The notes: generated by a model not told the origin, from the sequence alone. 64,000 nucleotides of DNA from Falsiroseomonas sp051433195 (GCF_051433195.1 NZ_JBHMFT010000001.1:124001-188000); one strand, 5' to 3'; counted from the stretch's first letter, positions 15,498-24,518 are shown. A program made the numbers and translations.

Positions 15498-16884
15498 CCG
15501 GCAGCAGCTTGCCCGGGTTCATCAGGCCGCGCGGGTCCATCAGCCGCTTGACCGACTGCATCAGCTCCAGCGCCACCGGGTCCTTCAGCGTCGCCATGGC
15601 GTCGAGCTTGGCGCGGCCGATGCCGTGTTCCGCGCTGAAGCTGCCGCCGAGTTCAACCGCCAGCGCGTGGACCGCGACATCGCCGCCCTTCATGCGGGCG
15701 CGCCAGGCCTCCCGCGCCGTGCCGCGCGGCGCCATGACGCTGATGTGCATGTTGCCGTCGCCGGCATGGCCGACCGCGATCAGCCGCCCTTCCGGCCAGC
15801 GCGCCGCGATCAGCGCCGCGACGCGGTCCAGCAGGGCGGGGACCGCGGAGACCGGCACGGAGACGTCGTAGTTCTCCATCGGCGCCTCCGCCCGGTTGGC
15901 TTCCGGCGTGATCTCCCGCAGTTGCCAGAGGCCCTGGCGCTGCTCCTCGCTTTCCGCCAGCACGGCGTCCTGGCACTCGGCCAGGGCAGCCTCCAGCGGC
16001 GTCCGCAGATCCGCCTGCCGTGCCCCGGTGCCGAGTTCCACCAGCACGTACCAGGGCGATTCCAGCGCGAAGGGCATGCGCACCCGCGCGCCGTGCTTCG
16101 CCACGTTCTGCATGATCTCGCGGTTGATCAGCTCGAACGCCACCAGCTCCGCGCCGTCGGCCTGCAACCCCTCCAGGATGGCCAGCGCCGCGGCGGGTGA
16201 GGCGACTGCGGCCAGCGCGGTCTCCCGCACCCGCAGCGGCGGCGCCAGCTTCAGGGCGGCGGCGGTGATCAGGCCCAGCGTGCCCTCCGCACCGATGAAC
16301 AGGTGGCGCAGCGCGTAGCCGGAATTGTCCTTCCGCACGCGGCGCAAATCGTGAAGCACGCGGCCATCCGGCAGCACCACCTCCAGCCCCAGCACCAGGT
16401 CGCGGGCATTGCCCCAGCGGATGGTGCGGATGCCGCCGGCATTGGTCGACAGCGCGCCGCCGAGCTGGGCGCTGCCTTCCGCGCCGAAGGACAGCGGGAA
16501 CAGCCGGCCCACCGCCTCCGCCGCCTGCTGCACCGCCTGCACGGTGGCGCCCGACTCGGCGACCAGGCTCATGTCGCGGGCATCGACGTCGCGGATGCGG
16601 TTCAGCCGTTCCAGGCTGATGACGACGGCGCCATCCGCCGGCGTCATCCCGCCGACCAGCCCGGTGCGGCCGCCGGAGGGCACCATCGGCAGGCCCCAGG
16701 CGGCGAGCCGGCCGACACAGGCGGCAACCTCCGCCGTGGTGCCGGGGCGCAGCACGGCGAGCGGCGTGCCGTGGTCACGCGCGCTCCAGTCGCAGGAATA
16801 GGGGGCAACGGCCTCCGGCGCGGTCAGCACCTGCGCCGGGCCGACCAGCGCGGCCAGGGCATCGAGGCGGTCCGTGGCGCCCAT
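15487..16884 (-). CDS. FAD-linked oxidase, GlcD/D-2-hydroxyacid dehydrogenase type
   Basis: A 465-residue flavoprotein with the PCMH FAD-binding domain (LRPGTTAEVAACV, PSGGRTGLVGG, GAEGSAQLGGALSTNAGG) and the FAD_oxidase_C domain with the metal/substrate histidines VGHAGDGNMHISV and FSAEHGIGRAKLDAM. This is the family of D-lactate, glycolate (GlcD) and D-2-hydroxyglutarate dehydrogenases. No GlcE/GlcF genes are adjacent, favouring a single-subunit enzyme. The ATG at 16884 is right: the longer frame runs through the tRNA-Leu gene and its extra N-terminus is just tRNA sequence read in frame. Confidence 0.87.
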   Translation of the reverse strand: MGATDRLDALAALVGPAQVLTAPEAVAPYSCDWSARDHGTPLAVLRPGTTAEVAACVGRLAAWGLPMVPSGGRTGLVGGMTPADGAVVISLERLNRIRDVDARDMSLVAESGATVQAVQQAAEAVGRLFPLSFGAEGSAQLGGALSTNAGGIRTIRWGNARDLVLGLEVVLPDGRVLHDLRRVRKDNSGYALRHLFIGAEGTLGLITAAALKLAPPLRVRETALAAVASPAAALAILEGLQADGAELVAFELINREIMQNVAKHGARVRMPFALESPWYVLVELGTGARQADLRTPLEAALAECQDAVLAESEEQRQGLWQLREITPEANRAEAPMENYDVSVPVSAVPALLDRVAALIAARWPEGRLIAVGHAGDGNMHISVMAPRGTAREAWRARMKGGDVAVHALAVELGGSFSAEHGIGRAKLDAMATLKDPVALELMQSVKRLMDPRGLMNPGKLLPAMR

Positions 16885-16919
16885 GGGCGATGCTCCTGCC
16901 TGCTGCCGGGCGCAAATCC

Positions 16920-17004
16920 TGGTGCGGGCGGTCGGAATCGAACCGACACTCCTCTCGGAACCGGATTTTGAGTCCGGCGCGTCTACCAGTTCCACCACGC
17001 CCGC
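16920..17004 (-). tRNA. tRNA-Leu (anticodon CAA)
   Basis: An 85-nt class II tRNA read on the minus strand. The acceptor arms GCGGGCG and CGCCCGC pair perfectly, with discriminator A and an encoded CCA at 16920-16922. D-arm TGGTGGAACTGGTAGAC, anticodon stem CCGGA/TCCGG around the loop CTCAAAA (anticodon CAA at 16968-16970, decoding UUG), a long variable arm of the leucine type, and the T-arm with GGTTCGATTCC. It lies between the cupin and FAD oxidase genes on the same strand. Confidence 0.97.
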
Positions 17005-17032
17005 GCGGCGCGGAGATTAGCGTGGATCGGGC

Positions 17033-17431
17033 TCAAGGGGAACCGGCCAAGGCGGTTGCGAATTCGGCCGGGGAGGTGATTTCCAGCAGCTCCAGGTCGT
17101 CCGAATGCGCGACCTCCACATGCCGCACCATCGGCGGCTGCACCACGCTGTCGCCGGGGCGGAAGGTGACCTCGCCGATATCCTCGTAGGTGAAGGTCAC
17201 CCAGCCGCGCAGCACGTAGACGAACTGGAAGCCGAGGTCGTGCGTATGCCACTGGGGCGCGGCCCCGGTGCCCGGCACGGCGCGGATGACATGCGCGCCG
17301 AAGGCCCCGCCCGTCGCCTGCTTCACGCCCAGGTCGCGGTAGGCGAAGAAGGCGCGAAGGCCCTGGTCGAAGGTGGCATCCTCCGCGCGGCTGACGGTCG
17401 TGCGGGACGTCGCAACAGTAATGTCGGGCAT
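17033..17431 (-). CDS. Cupin-domain protein
   Basis: A 132-residue single-domain cupin. The first cupin motif is QWHTHDLGFQFVYVLRGWVTF with metal-binding His residues, and the second is RPGDSVVQPPMVRHVEV with the third His. Start at 17431 (MPDITVATSRTTVS) is preferred over the longer frame, which lacks conserved sequence. Small cupins of this type bind a metal and may be dioxygenases or sensors; no substrate can be given. It lies just upstream of tRNA-Leu on the same strand. Confidence 0.78.
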   Translation of the reverse strand: MPDITVATSRTTVSRAEDATFDQGLRAFFAYRDLGVKQATGGAFGAHVIRAVPGTGAAPQWHTHDLGFQFVYVLRGWVTFTYEDIGEVTFRPGDSVVQPPMVRHVEVAHSDDLELLEITSPAEFATALAGSP

Positions 17432-17563
17432 GTCGGGCTCCGTGACGGAAGTATGACGCCAGCACAGCACGATGGCGTCCGCATTGCGGCATTATGGTCG
17501 ATTGTGCTCACGATCGCGCGACCGCCTGCGCACCGGAACGCATACAACGTGTTAGAAGGCCGC

Positions 17564-18313
17564 ATGCAAGACTTCCCCCACGCGCACGCCGCGCTCTTCC
17601 TCGATTTCGATGGCACCCTGGTGGACATCGCCGAACGTCCGGAGGCCGTGCTGGTGCCACCGGAGCTTCCAGCGCTGCTGGAGCGCCTGTCGGCGCGGCT
17701 GGATGGCGCGCTCGCCATCGTCTCCGGCCGCCCGCTCGCCGACCTCGACCATTTCCTGCCGGTTGCGATCGCCAAGGCCGGCAACCACGGCGCGGCGCTG
17801 CGCCTGACCCCCGGCGGCCCGGTGGAACAGCCGGTGCTGCCGCAGGTGCCGGCCGCCTGGCGCGCGCGGGCGGAGGATTTCGTGGCCGCCTTCCCCGGTG
17901 CCTTCGTCGAGGAGAAGGCGCATGGCTTCGCGCTGCATTACCGCCAGGCGCCGCAGGCCGGCGGCCCGGCCGGCGCGCTGATGGAATCGCTGGTGGCGGA
18001 AGCGCCGGACAGCTTCGTGCTGCTGCCGGCGCACATGGCGTGGGAGATCACGCCGGGCGGCGTCTCCAAGGGCACCGTGGTGTCCACGCTGATGGCCCGC
18101 GCGCCCTTCGCCGGCCGGCTGCCCGTTTTCGTCGGCGATGACGTGACGGATGAGGCCGGCATGGCCGTGGCGCGTGCCGCGGGCGGCCTCGGCCTGCGCC
18201 TGCAGGACCGCTTCGGCTCGCCCGCAGTGTTCCGTGACTGGCTGGCGGCGCTGGATCACCGGTTCGAGCAGGCGCCGGTCCAGCAAGCCACGGATGAGGG
18301 GTTCGCGGCATGA
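17564..18313 (+). CDS. otsB: Trehalose-6-phosphate phosphatase
   Basis: A 249-residue HAD-superfamily phosphatase. Motif I is LFLDFDGTLVDI (nucleophile Asp14, acid Asp16), motif II IVSGRPL, and motif IV VFVGDDVTDEAGM, the signature of trehalose phosphatases. It dephosphorylates trehalose-6-phosphate made by OtsA, whose gene starts in its stop codon (ATGA). The ATG at 17564 gives the family length; the longer upstream frame has no homology-like sequence. Trehalose is a compatible solute, and ots genes are often under the general stress response; a convincing EcfG-type promoter was not found upstream. Confidence 0.95.
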   Translation: MQDFPHAHAALFLDFDGTLVDIAERPEAVLVPPELPALLERLSARLDGALAIVSGRPLADLDHFLPVAIAKAGNHGAALRLTPGGPVEQPVLPQVPAAWRARAEDFVAAFPGAFVEEKAHGFALHYRQAPQAGGPAGALMESLVAEAPDSFVLLPAHMAWEITPGGVSKGTVVSTLMARAPFAGRLPVFVGDDVTDEAGMAVARAAGGLGLRLQDRFGSPAVFRDWLAALDHRFEQAPVQQATDEGFAA

Positions 18314-19716
18314 GCCGGCTTGTCATCGTCGCCAACCGCGTGCCGGACCCGAAGGAAAGCGGGGCGACCGCCGGCGGCCTGGCCGTTGCGATGAAGGATG
18401 CGCTGGCGAAGCGCGATTCCGTCTGGTTCGGCTGGTCCGGCCGCACCGCGGACGCGACGGGTACGGAGGCTGCGCTGACCCGCCACGGCACCACCACCTA
18501 CGCCACCGTCGACCTGGGGCATGACGACTACAAGCACTACTACCAGGGCTTCTCCAACGCCGCTTTGTGGCCGGTGCTGCACTACCGCCTGGGCATCGCC
18601 CGCTTCGACCGGCGCGACTTCGCCGGCTACCAGCACGTCAACACCGCCTTCGCGCAGGCGCTGGCACCGCTGCTGCAGACGGACGACGTGGTCTGGATCC
18701 ACGACTTCCACCTGTTCCTGATGGCGGCCGAGTTGCGGGCGCTGGGCTGCAGGCAGCGCATCGGCTTCTTCCTGCACGTGCCGTTCCCGCCGCGCGCGGT
18801 GTTCAACGGCCTGCCGCATGCCGAGAAGCTTCTGGAAGCGTTGGTGGCGGTGGATGCCATCGGCGTGCAGACGGAAGACGATGCGGAAAACCTGCGCGGC
18901 GCCCTGATCGCGATCGGCAAGGGCGATGTCGCGATTCGCGTCGGTGCTTTCGGCATCGGCATCGATGCCGTGGGCTTCGCGCAGCTTGCGGCGCAACGCG
19001 TGCGTTCGAAGGACGTGGTGCGGCTGCAGGAATCGCTCGCCGGACGGTCGCTCGCCATCGGAGTCGACCGCCTGGACTACACCAAGGGCCTGCCGCAGCG
19101 CATCGCCGGCTTCGGTGCCATGCTGGAACGCTTTCCCAGGCATCGCGGCAAGATCACCTTCCTGCAGGTCGCCCCGGTCAGCCGCGGCGACGTGGCGCAG
19201 TACCGCCAGTTGCGGCGCGAGCTGGACGAGGGCGTCGGCCGCATCAACGGCCAGATGGCGGAGCCCGACTGGGCGCCGATCCGCTACATCACCCGCGCCG
19301 TGCCGCGCCCGACCATCGCCGGCTTCATGCGCGTGGCGCGCATCGGCCTGGTCACGCCGCTGCGCGACGGCATGAACCTGGTCGCCAAGGAATACGTCGC
19401 GGCGCAGGACCCGGCCGACCCCGGCGTGCTGGTGCTGTCGCGCTTCGCCGGCGCGGTGGGCGAACTGGACGGCGCGCTGATCGTCAACCCGCTCGACCCC
19501 GACGACATCGCGGAGGCGCTGGACGTCGCCATGGACATGCCGGCGGATGAGCGGCTGGATCGCTGGAGCCGCATGTGGGCCTCGGTCAAGGCGAACTCGG
19601 CCAGCGTCTGGTGCCGGCGCTTCCTCTCGGCGTTGGAGGGCAAGGAAGCGGTGGCGGATGCGGGCAGTTCGGCCGCCGAATCGAAGCCGCGCCGGGCGCG
19701 GAAGAAGGCGGCCTGA
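18310..19716 (+). CDS. otsA: Alpha,alpha-trehalose-phosphate synthase (UDP-forming)
   Basis: A 468-residue GT20 glycosyltransferase joining UDP-glucose and glucose-6-phosphate. Family signatures: VIVANRVP at the N-terminus, FNGLPHAEKLLEAL, VWIHDFHLFLMAAELR, GFFLHVPFP, the GVDRLDYTKGLPQRI donor loop and TPLRDGMNLVAKEYVAAQ. The C-terminal tail after about residue 450 is basic and low-complexity (SKPRRARKKAA), beyond the catalytic core. The start overlaps the otsB stop by four bases, so the pair is translationally coupled in the order otsB-otsA. Confidence 0.97.
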   Translation: MSRLVIVANRVPDPKESGATAGGLAVAMKDALAKRDSVWFGWSGRTADATGTEAALTRHGTTTYATVDLGHDDYKHYYQGFSNAALWPVLHYRLGIARFDRRDFAGYQHVNTAFAQALAPLLQTDDVVWIHDFHLFLMAAELRALGCRQRIGFFLHVPFPPRAVFNGLPHAEKLLEALVAVDAIGVQTEDDAENLRGALIAIGKGDVAIRVGAFGIGIDAVGFAQLAAQRVRSKDVVRLQESLAGRSLAIGVDRLDYTKGLPQRIAGFGAMLERFPRHRGKITFLQVAPVSRGDVAQYRQLRRELDEGVGRINGQMAEPDWAPIRYITRAVPRPTIAGFMRVARIGLVTPLRDGMNLVAKEYVAAQDPADPGVLVLSRFAGAVGELDGALIVNPLDPDDIAEALDVAMDMPADERLDRWSRMWASVKANSASVWCRRFLSALEGKEAVADAGSSAAESKPRRARKKAA

Positions 19717-19795
19717 CCGGCTCGACCGCCCGAGGCGGACGGCGTAGCCGGCCGGGGCCGCGGCAGCGGACCGCACCCGGCCGTGCCAGCCTCCT

Positions 19796-20416
19796 TCAGA
19801 TCATCCAGCCCAGCGCCTTGACCCCCAGCCAGCCCAGCACCCCCAGGACGGCGGTGGCGAAGACGCAGCCGAGCACCGTCAGCGCCACGCCCCAGCCCGT
19901 CACCCTGCTGTCGTGCTCGATCAGGCCGAGCGCCATGACGATGTTGCCGAAGGCCGGCGGGCCGTTGGTGCCGGGCCCCGGCAGGATCAGCATGATGGCG
20001 ACATAGGCGGTCAGCCAGCCGATGATGCGTTCGCCGAGCGGCGAGGTGAAGAAGCCCGGCCGCGGCTTCACGTAGCGCTCGATCCGGCCGAGCCCCTTGG
20101 AGGAGGCCGAGGCCAGCCGCAGCAGGTCGGACCGCTTGATGGTCTGGCGCGCCAGGATGCCCGGCAGCTTCGGCACCGTCAGCCCCAGCCCCATCTGCAC
20201 GCCCAGGATCAGCAGCGGCGTGCCGAAGACGCTCGCCATGCCGGGCAGCAGGCCGGGCAGCAGCAGCAGCAGCAGCAGCATGCCGAAGGCGCGGTCGCCG
20301 AAGGCCTCGGCCATCTCGCCCAGGCTGATGCGCTCGCCGGGGAAGGCGGCCGCGACCTCCGCCACGATGCGTGAGATCGGCGCGGTATCCTCCGCGTGGA
20401 GGCCCTCCGGGCTCAT
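19796..20416 (-). CDS. ExoD-family membrane protein (second copy)
   Basis: A 206-residue ExoD-type (exopolysaccharide synthesis, ExoD) protein. It has the family's short cytoplasmic N-terminus (LGEMAEAFGDRAFGML), four or more membrane segments and the central RIERYVKPRPGF. The first membrane helix contains eight consecutive leucines encoded by a CTG tract (CAG repeat on the plus strand, 20258-20278). The start at 20416 is the first ATG giving a typical N-terminus. Its paralogue ends 16 bases upstream, so they form a tandem pair. ExoD in Sinorhizobium affects exopolysaccharide and alkaline tolerance; the biochemical role is unknown. Confidence 0.8.
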   Translation of the reverse strand: MSPEGLHAEDTAPISRIVAEVAAAFPGERISLGEMAEAFGDRAFGMLLLLLLLPGLLPGMASVFGTPLLILGVQMGLGLTVPKLPGILARQTIKRSDLLRLASASSKGLGRIERYVKPRPGFFTSPLGERIIGWLTAYVAIMLILPGPGTNGPPAFGNIVMALGLIEHDSRVTGWGVALTVLGCVFATAVLGVLGWLGVKALGWMI

Positions 20417-20432
20417 CCGCGTGAGCCCACGG

Positions 20433-21125
20433 TCAGGACAGGCCGAACATCCAGGCAAAGCCGGCCAGCAGCATCCAGCCGACGCTCCCGATGATGGACA
20501 GGCCGATGAAGCTGCCGAAGACGCCGAAGACGGCGCCGGCCAGGATGGTGCGGGTATCCTCCTCCATCAGCCCGATCGCCATGATGAGGCATGACAGCGA
20601 AGGCGGGCCGTTGGTGAAGGGCAGCGGCACGCAGACGATGGCGGCGAGCCAGACGCCGTAGATGCCGATCAGCCTTTCCCCGGCCCGGGTGGTGATCCAG
20701 GAGGGGCGCGGCTTCACGTAGCGTTCGACCCGGCGCAGCCAGGGCAGCGCCTTTTCCGCGATCATCCGCAGGTCGGCGCGGCGCATGGACCGCCGCGTCA
20801 GCAGCGCCGGCAGCTTCGGCGTCGGCAGGCCATAGGCGAGCTGCGCGCAGATGATCAGCAGCGGCACGCCGAAGATCGGGCTGAGGCCGGGAATGTAGAC
20901 CGGCAGCAGGTTGGGCAGCGCGAACAGCACGATCAGCACGCCGTAGCCGCGCGCGCCCAGTGCCTCCATCAGGTCGCCGAGCGTCAGCCGTTCCGTCGGC
21001 CAGTCCCGCGCGATCGCGGTGACGAGTTCCGAGACGGGGATGGGGTGGTCGTGATCCGCAGTCGGGTGCTGCGCGTCCTGAAGCCCGTCGATGGCGCGCC
21101 CACTCCTGATCGCCGGCGCTTGCAC
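20433..21125 (-). CDS. ExoD-family membrane protein (first copy)
   Basis: A 230-residue paralogue of the next gene, sharing LGDLMEALGARGYGVL, VERYVKPRPSW, and LPFTNGPPSLSCLIMAIGLMEED where its partner has a similar TNGPPAFGNIVMALGLIE. Several hydrophobic helices (GVLIVLFALPNLLPV, LLAAIVC-like stretch, VGWMLLAGFAWMFGL) indicate an integral membrane protein. The GTG at 21125 is the only upstream start; the first 30 residues are not conserved and the real start could be internal. The two copies are clearly a local duplication that has diverged. Confidence 0.77.
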   Translation of the reverse strand: MQAPAIRSGRAIDGLQDAQHPTADHDHPIPVSELVTAIARDWPTERLTLGDLMEALGARGYGVLIVLFALPNLLPVYIPGLSPIFGVPLLIICAQLAYGLPTPKLPALLTRRSMRRADLRMIAEKALPWLRRVERYVKPRPSWITTRAGERLIGIYGVWLAAIVCVPLPFTNGPPSLSCLIMAIGLMEEDTRTILAGAVFGVFGSFIGLSIIGSVGWMLLAGFAWMFGLS

Positions 21126-21414
21126 TGCGCCTTGGGCGGAGACGTAGCACGGGCGCGGTGGGGCTTACAGTCGCATTTTCACGAAGCCGTGAGACCGCTG
21201 CGGCTGCGTAACTGCGCGCCATCACGACAGGGCCGGCTTCATCAACGGATCGGCATGCCAGGCTTATCTGCCACGGACCGCGGTCCAGGGCCGCCCACGA
21301 ACGCCGTTCCACCCATTCCTGCCGTTCCCCTGCCAGGGCGCGAGTCTAGGCTTCGGGCCGGGACGGCGCCAGACCCGCGGGCGTCGCGCCGGCCGAACTG
21401 CGCGTGACAGGGGC

Positions 21415-22380
21415 TTATTGAGGTTCGAATTTCGCGATGCGCAGCAGATCCTGGCTGCGGGCGAAGTCGCGCTGGATGAAGGCGGCGAAATCCGCGCCGA
21501 CCTCGGCCTTCGGGCTGATACCGAGGCTGCCGACGCGGGCCTGCACATCCGGCTCGAACATCCCGGTGGTCAGCGCCTCCCCGATCCGGGCCACGATCTC
21601 CGGCGGCACCGCGCGCGGGCCCCACAAGGCCCACCAGGACTGGATGTCGAGGCCCGGCATCCCGGCCTCCGTCGCCGTCGGAATCTCCGGCGCGGCGCTG
21701 CTGCGGGCGGGAGCGGTGATGGCGATGCCCTTGACGCGGCTGGCGCGCACCTGGGGCAGGGTGGCCAGGATGGGGTCGAACATCAGCTGCACATTGCCGG
21801 CGACCACGTCGGTCAGCGCCGGGGCGGTGCCGCGGTAGGGCGCCTGCACCAGGTCCTGGCCGACCTGGCGCACGAATTCGATGGTGGCGAGATGCCCGGC
21901 GGCGCCCAGCGAGGACACCGCGAAGGACCAGTCCCGCGGATTGGCGCGGCAGGCGGCCACGATCTCGGCCAGGGTGGTCTGCGGCCGGGCGGCGTTCATC
22001 ACCAGCAGCAGCGGGCCCTCGCCGACGCGCGTCACCGGCAGCAGGTCGGCCACCGGGTCGTAGCCGGGGCTGCGCATCACCAGCCGCGCCAGGGTCTGGA
22101 TGCTGGCGGAGAACAGGAAGGTGTAGCCATCCGGCGCGGCGCCCGCGACGAACTGGCCGCCGACCGCGCCATTGGCGCCGGGGCGGTTTTCGACCACGAA
22201 GGGCTGGCCGAGCTTTTCCTGCAGCTTGGCGGCGGTGACGCGGGCCATGCCGTCCGTCGCACCGCCCGGCGTGAAGGGCACCACCACCCGCACCGGCCGC
22301 GCCGGCCAGGGGGCCTGTGCCAGGGCCGGTGCCGCCAGCAGGCCGCCGCCTGCCACGAGAATGCCGCGCCTGCCGATCAT
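21415..22380 (-). CDS. Bug-family periplasmic receptor (tripartite tricarboxylate transporter substrate-binding type)
   Basis: A 321-residue Bug/TctC-like solute receptor with a signal peptide (MIGRRGILVAGGGLLAAP, cleavage after ALA). Typical motifs: VRVVVPFTPGGATDGMARV, VENRPGANGAVGGQFVA, PDGYTFLF, the ligand-loop region LMFDPILATLPQVR and the C-terminal DFAAFIQRDFARSQDLLR. Bug proteins bind carboxylates, amides or similar small acids. No TctA/TctB membrane genes are adjacent, so it is an orphan receptor, as most Bug proteins are. Start 22380 is set by the signal peptide. Three further Bug genes follow in this 10-kb stretch. Confidence 0.9.
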   Translation of the reverse strand: MIGRRGILVAGGGLLAAPALAQAPWPARPVRVVVPFTPGGATDGMARVTAAKLQEKLGQPFVVENRPGANGAVGGQFVAGAAPDGYTFLFSASIQTLARLVMRSPGYDPVADLLPVTRVGEGPLLLVMNAARPQTTLAEIVAACRANPRDWSFAVSSLGAAGHLATIEFVRQVGQDLVQAPYRGTAPALTDVVAGNVQLMFDPILATLPQVRASRVKGIAITAPARSSAAPEIPTATEAGMPGLDIQSWWALWGPRAVPPEIVARIGEALTTGMFEPDVQARVGSLGISPKAEVGADFAAFIQRDFARSQDLLRIAKFEPQ

Positions 22381-22467
22381 GTTCGAAGCCCTGTCCCGGT
22401 TCGTCACGATGCTGGCATCGTCCGATGCGGGACGCAATTCGTTCCGTGGACCAGCCTGGATGACCCG

Positions 22468-23091
22468 ATGAACCCGGTGGATATCGCGCTGTGCCTGGCG
22501 ATGGACGTCTCCGCCAGCGTCGACTTCGCTGAATTCCAGTTGATGGCCGGCGGCACGGCGGCCGCCTTCCGCGACCCCGGCGTGCTGGCGGCGGCGACCG
22601 GCGGGCCGCGCGGCGCCGCGGCGGTGTGCCTGCTGCTGTGGTCGGGCGTCGGCGCCCAGGATCTCGCGGTGGGCTGGATGCGGGTGTCGGACGCCGCCTC
22701 CGCCGAGGCCGTCGCCACCGCCATCGAGGATGCGCCGCGCCTGCCGGCCGCCGGCGCGACGGCGCTGGGGGAGGGGATGGCGGCGGGGCTCGCCGTTCTG
22801 GCACGGGCACCGGGGCTGGCGACGCGGCTGGTGCTCGATGTCTCGGGCGATGGCCGCCACAATGCGGGGCGCCCGCCCGGGCCGGTGCGCGACCTGGCGG
22901 TGGCGGCGGGGCTGACGGTGAACGGCCTGGCCCTGCTGCACGAGGAGCCGGACCTGCTGGCGCATTACGCCGCGGAGGTCATCGGCGGCCCCGGCTCCTT
23001 CGCCATGACCTGCGCCGACCCGGTCGACTTCGCCGATGCCATCCTGCGCAAGCTGCGGCGGGAATTGCTGGGCGACGCCCTGATGGTATAG
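22468..23091 (+). CDS. DUF1194 (von Willebrand A-like) protein
   Basis: A 207-residue protein resembling DUF1194, a VWA-fold family. The MIDAS-like start is DIALCLAMDVSASVDFAEF (DxSxS) and the other motif is LVLDVSGDGRHNAGRPPGPV. Most members are exported, about 250 residues long, but this copy begins directly at the VWA strand with no signal peptide. The upstream frame (open for another 350 codons) is antisense to the Bug gene and shows no leader. It is divergent from the Bug gene and 30 bases upstream of the aminotransferase, so probably co-transcribed with the latter. Function unknown. Confidence 0.75.
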   Translation: MNPVDIALCLAMDVSASVDFAEFQLMAGGTAAAFRDPGVLAAATGGPRGAAAVCLLLWSGVGAQDLAVGWMRVSDAASAEAVATAIEDAPRLPAAGATALGEGMAAGLAVLARAPGLATRLVLDVSGDGRHNAGRPPGPVRDLAVAAGLTVNGLALLHEEPDLLAHYAAEVIGGPGSFAMTCADPVDFADAILRKLRRELLGDALMV

Positions 23092-23121
23092 CCGGGACCG
23101 ACGCTTTTCACGGACACACCC

Positions 23122-24237
23122 ATGCTGCTGCTCATTCCCGGCCCGGTGCAGACCCGCCCCGAAGTCCGTGCCTGCATGGCGGAGGACATCGCCCCCTGGG
23201 ACGAGGATTTCCGCGCCGAATACGCCGCGATGCGGCCGCGCATCACCGCCATCGCCGGCGGGGTGGAGGGCACGCATGTCTCCCTGCCGCTGCCTGGCTG
23301 CGGCCACATGATCATCGAGGCGGCGATCCGCACCTTCGTGCCCGCCGGCGGCAAGCTGCTGGTGGTGCGCAACGGCGGCTACGCCGAACGCCTGGCGCGG
23401 CTGGCGCAGGAGGCCGGGCGGGTGGTGGTGGCGCTGGACGGGCCGGACAACATCCCGATGGCACCCGAGATTCTCGCCGGGGCCTTGCGGGAAAATCCGG
23501 ACTGCACCCATGTCGCCCTGGTGGTCAGCGAGACCGGTACCGGCATCATCAACGACCCGGCGGTGCTCGGGCCGGTGATCCGCGCGGCGGGGCGGCGGAT
23601 GATCTGCGACGCGGTGTCCGGCTTCGGCGCCATCCCGTTCCGCCTCGCCGACCACGCCGAATGCGACGTGGTCGTGTTCACCTCGAACAAGTGCCTGGAA
23701 GGCCTGCCCGGCTTCGGCTTCGCCGTGGCGCCGGTCGCCCGGCTGGAGGCCTGCCGCGGCCAGGCCGGGTCCTGGGTGATGGACCTGGTCGACGTCTACG
23801 ACCACGCCCTGAAGAACGGCTGGGGCAGTTTCCGCTTCACCCCGGCGGTGCAGGCGCTGCGGGCCTTCGGCAAGGCCATGGAAATCTACGAGGCCGAGGG
23901 CGGCCAGCCGGCCCGCCTCGCGCGCTACAGCCGCAACCGGGACGTGCTGTATGACGGCGTGCTGGCTCTCGGCCTGACGCCCTATGTGGCGCGCGAACAC
24001 CAGGGGCCGATCATCGTCAACGTCTACCAGCCGAGCGACCCGAACTGGGACCTGGAACGCTTCCAGCGCGGCATGAAGGCGCGCGGCGTGATCCTCAGCG
24101 ACTTCTCGGCAACCAAGGTGCCCACCATGCGCATCGGCTGCATCGGCGCGATCGCGGAGGGGGATCTGCGCTTCGCCCTGGCGCAGATGGATGCGGTGCT
24201 GGCGGAGATGGGTGTCGGCCGCCGGGCCGCGGCCTAA
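23122..24237 (+). CDS. Class V aminotransferase, 2-aminoethylphosphonate/alanine-glyoxylate type
   Basis: A 371-residue fold-type I PLP enzyme of the class V family. The start LLLIPGPVQTRPEVRACM, the cofactor Asp163 in ICDAVSGFGAIPF and the Schiff-base Lys190 in FTSNKCLEGLPGFGF are family hallmarks, the last being closest to PhnW (2-aminoethylphosphonate:pyruvate transaminase) rather than the SGPT type. The VSETGTGIINDP stretch matches the ETT/STGxxNP site. No phnX or phnA is adjacent, so the phosphonate role is uncertain and serine or alanine-glyoxylate transaminase remain possible. Its stop overlaps the convergent DUF1289 stop by four bases. Confidence 0.8.
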   Translation: MLLLIPGPVQTRPEVRACMAEDIAPWDEDFRAEYAAMRPRITAIAGGVEGTHVSLPLPGCGHMIIEAAIRTFVPAGGKLLVVRNGGYAERLARLAQEAGRVVVALDGPDNIPMAPEILAGALRENPDCTHVALVVSETGTGIINDPAVLGPVIRAAGRRMICDAVSGFGAIPFRLADHAECDVVVFTSNKCLEGLPGFGFAVAPVARLEACRGQAGSWVMDLVDVYDHALKNGWGSFRFTPAVQALRAFGKAMEIYEAEGGQPARLARYSRNRDVLYDGVLALGLTPYVAREHQGPIIVNVYQPSDPNWDLERFQRGMKARGVILSDFSATKVPTMRIGCIGAIAEGDLRFALAQMDAVLAEMGVGRRAAA

Positions 24238-24440
24238 CCCTTCTTCCGCTTCGCCGCCTTGCCTGTCGCCAGCCCCGCCTTCTGCAACGTGGAAAGCCGG
24301 TCCGGCAGGGCGGCGCGGATCGCCGGGCGCTGGTCGCGGTCCTTCTTCCAGCGCTTCTTCTCGGGCTTCAGCATGCCGCAGCCGAGGCAGAAGCCGGTGG
24401 CCTCGTCATAGCGGCAGATATCGATGCAGGGACTTGCCAT
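24234..24440 (-). CDS. DUF1289 domain protein
   Basis: A 68-residue protein with the DUF1289 cysteine pattern: SPCIDICRYDEATGFCLGCG. The four cysteines (C5, C9, C18, C21) suggest a small metal or Fe-S site. The tail is very basic (QKAGLATGKAAKRKKG). The family is widespread in proteobacteria and uncharacterised. It converges with the aminotransferase and is followed by the next Bug gene on the same strand, 78 bases upstream of its start. Confidence 0.87.
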   Translation of the reverse strand: MASPCIDICRYDEATGFCLGCGMLKPEKKRWKKDRDQRPAIRAALPDRLSTLQKAGLATGKAAKRKKG

Positions 24441-24518
24441 GCCCCGGCAAATGGGGCGCCGGGGCGGTCTTGCGACCGCGTCCGGCGCAACCCTGCCACC
24501 GCGCTTCGCGCGGGCCTG

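Noticed and set aside
16885..16998. N-terminal extension of the FAD oxidase reading MVELVDAPDSKSGSERSVGS
   Set aside because: This is the tRNA-Leu gene read in frame, a well-known false N-terminus; the real start is 16884.
17535..17563. An EcfG promoter (GGAAC) before otsB
   Set aside because: GGAAC is present at 17535-17539, but no cGTT lies 16-17 bases downstream.
21126..21414. A gene or element in the 289-bp gap between the ExoD and Bug genes
   Set aside because: No frame with coding character, hairpin or repeat was found; nothing beyond a promoter is expected here.
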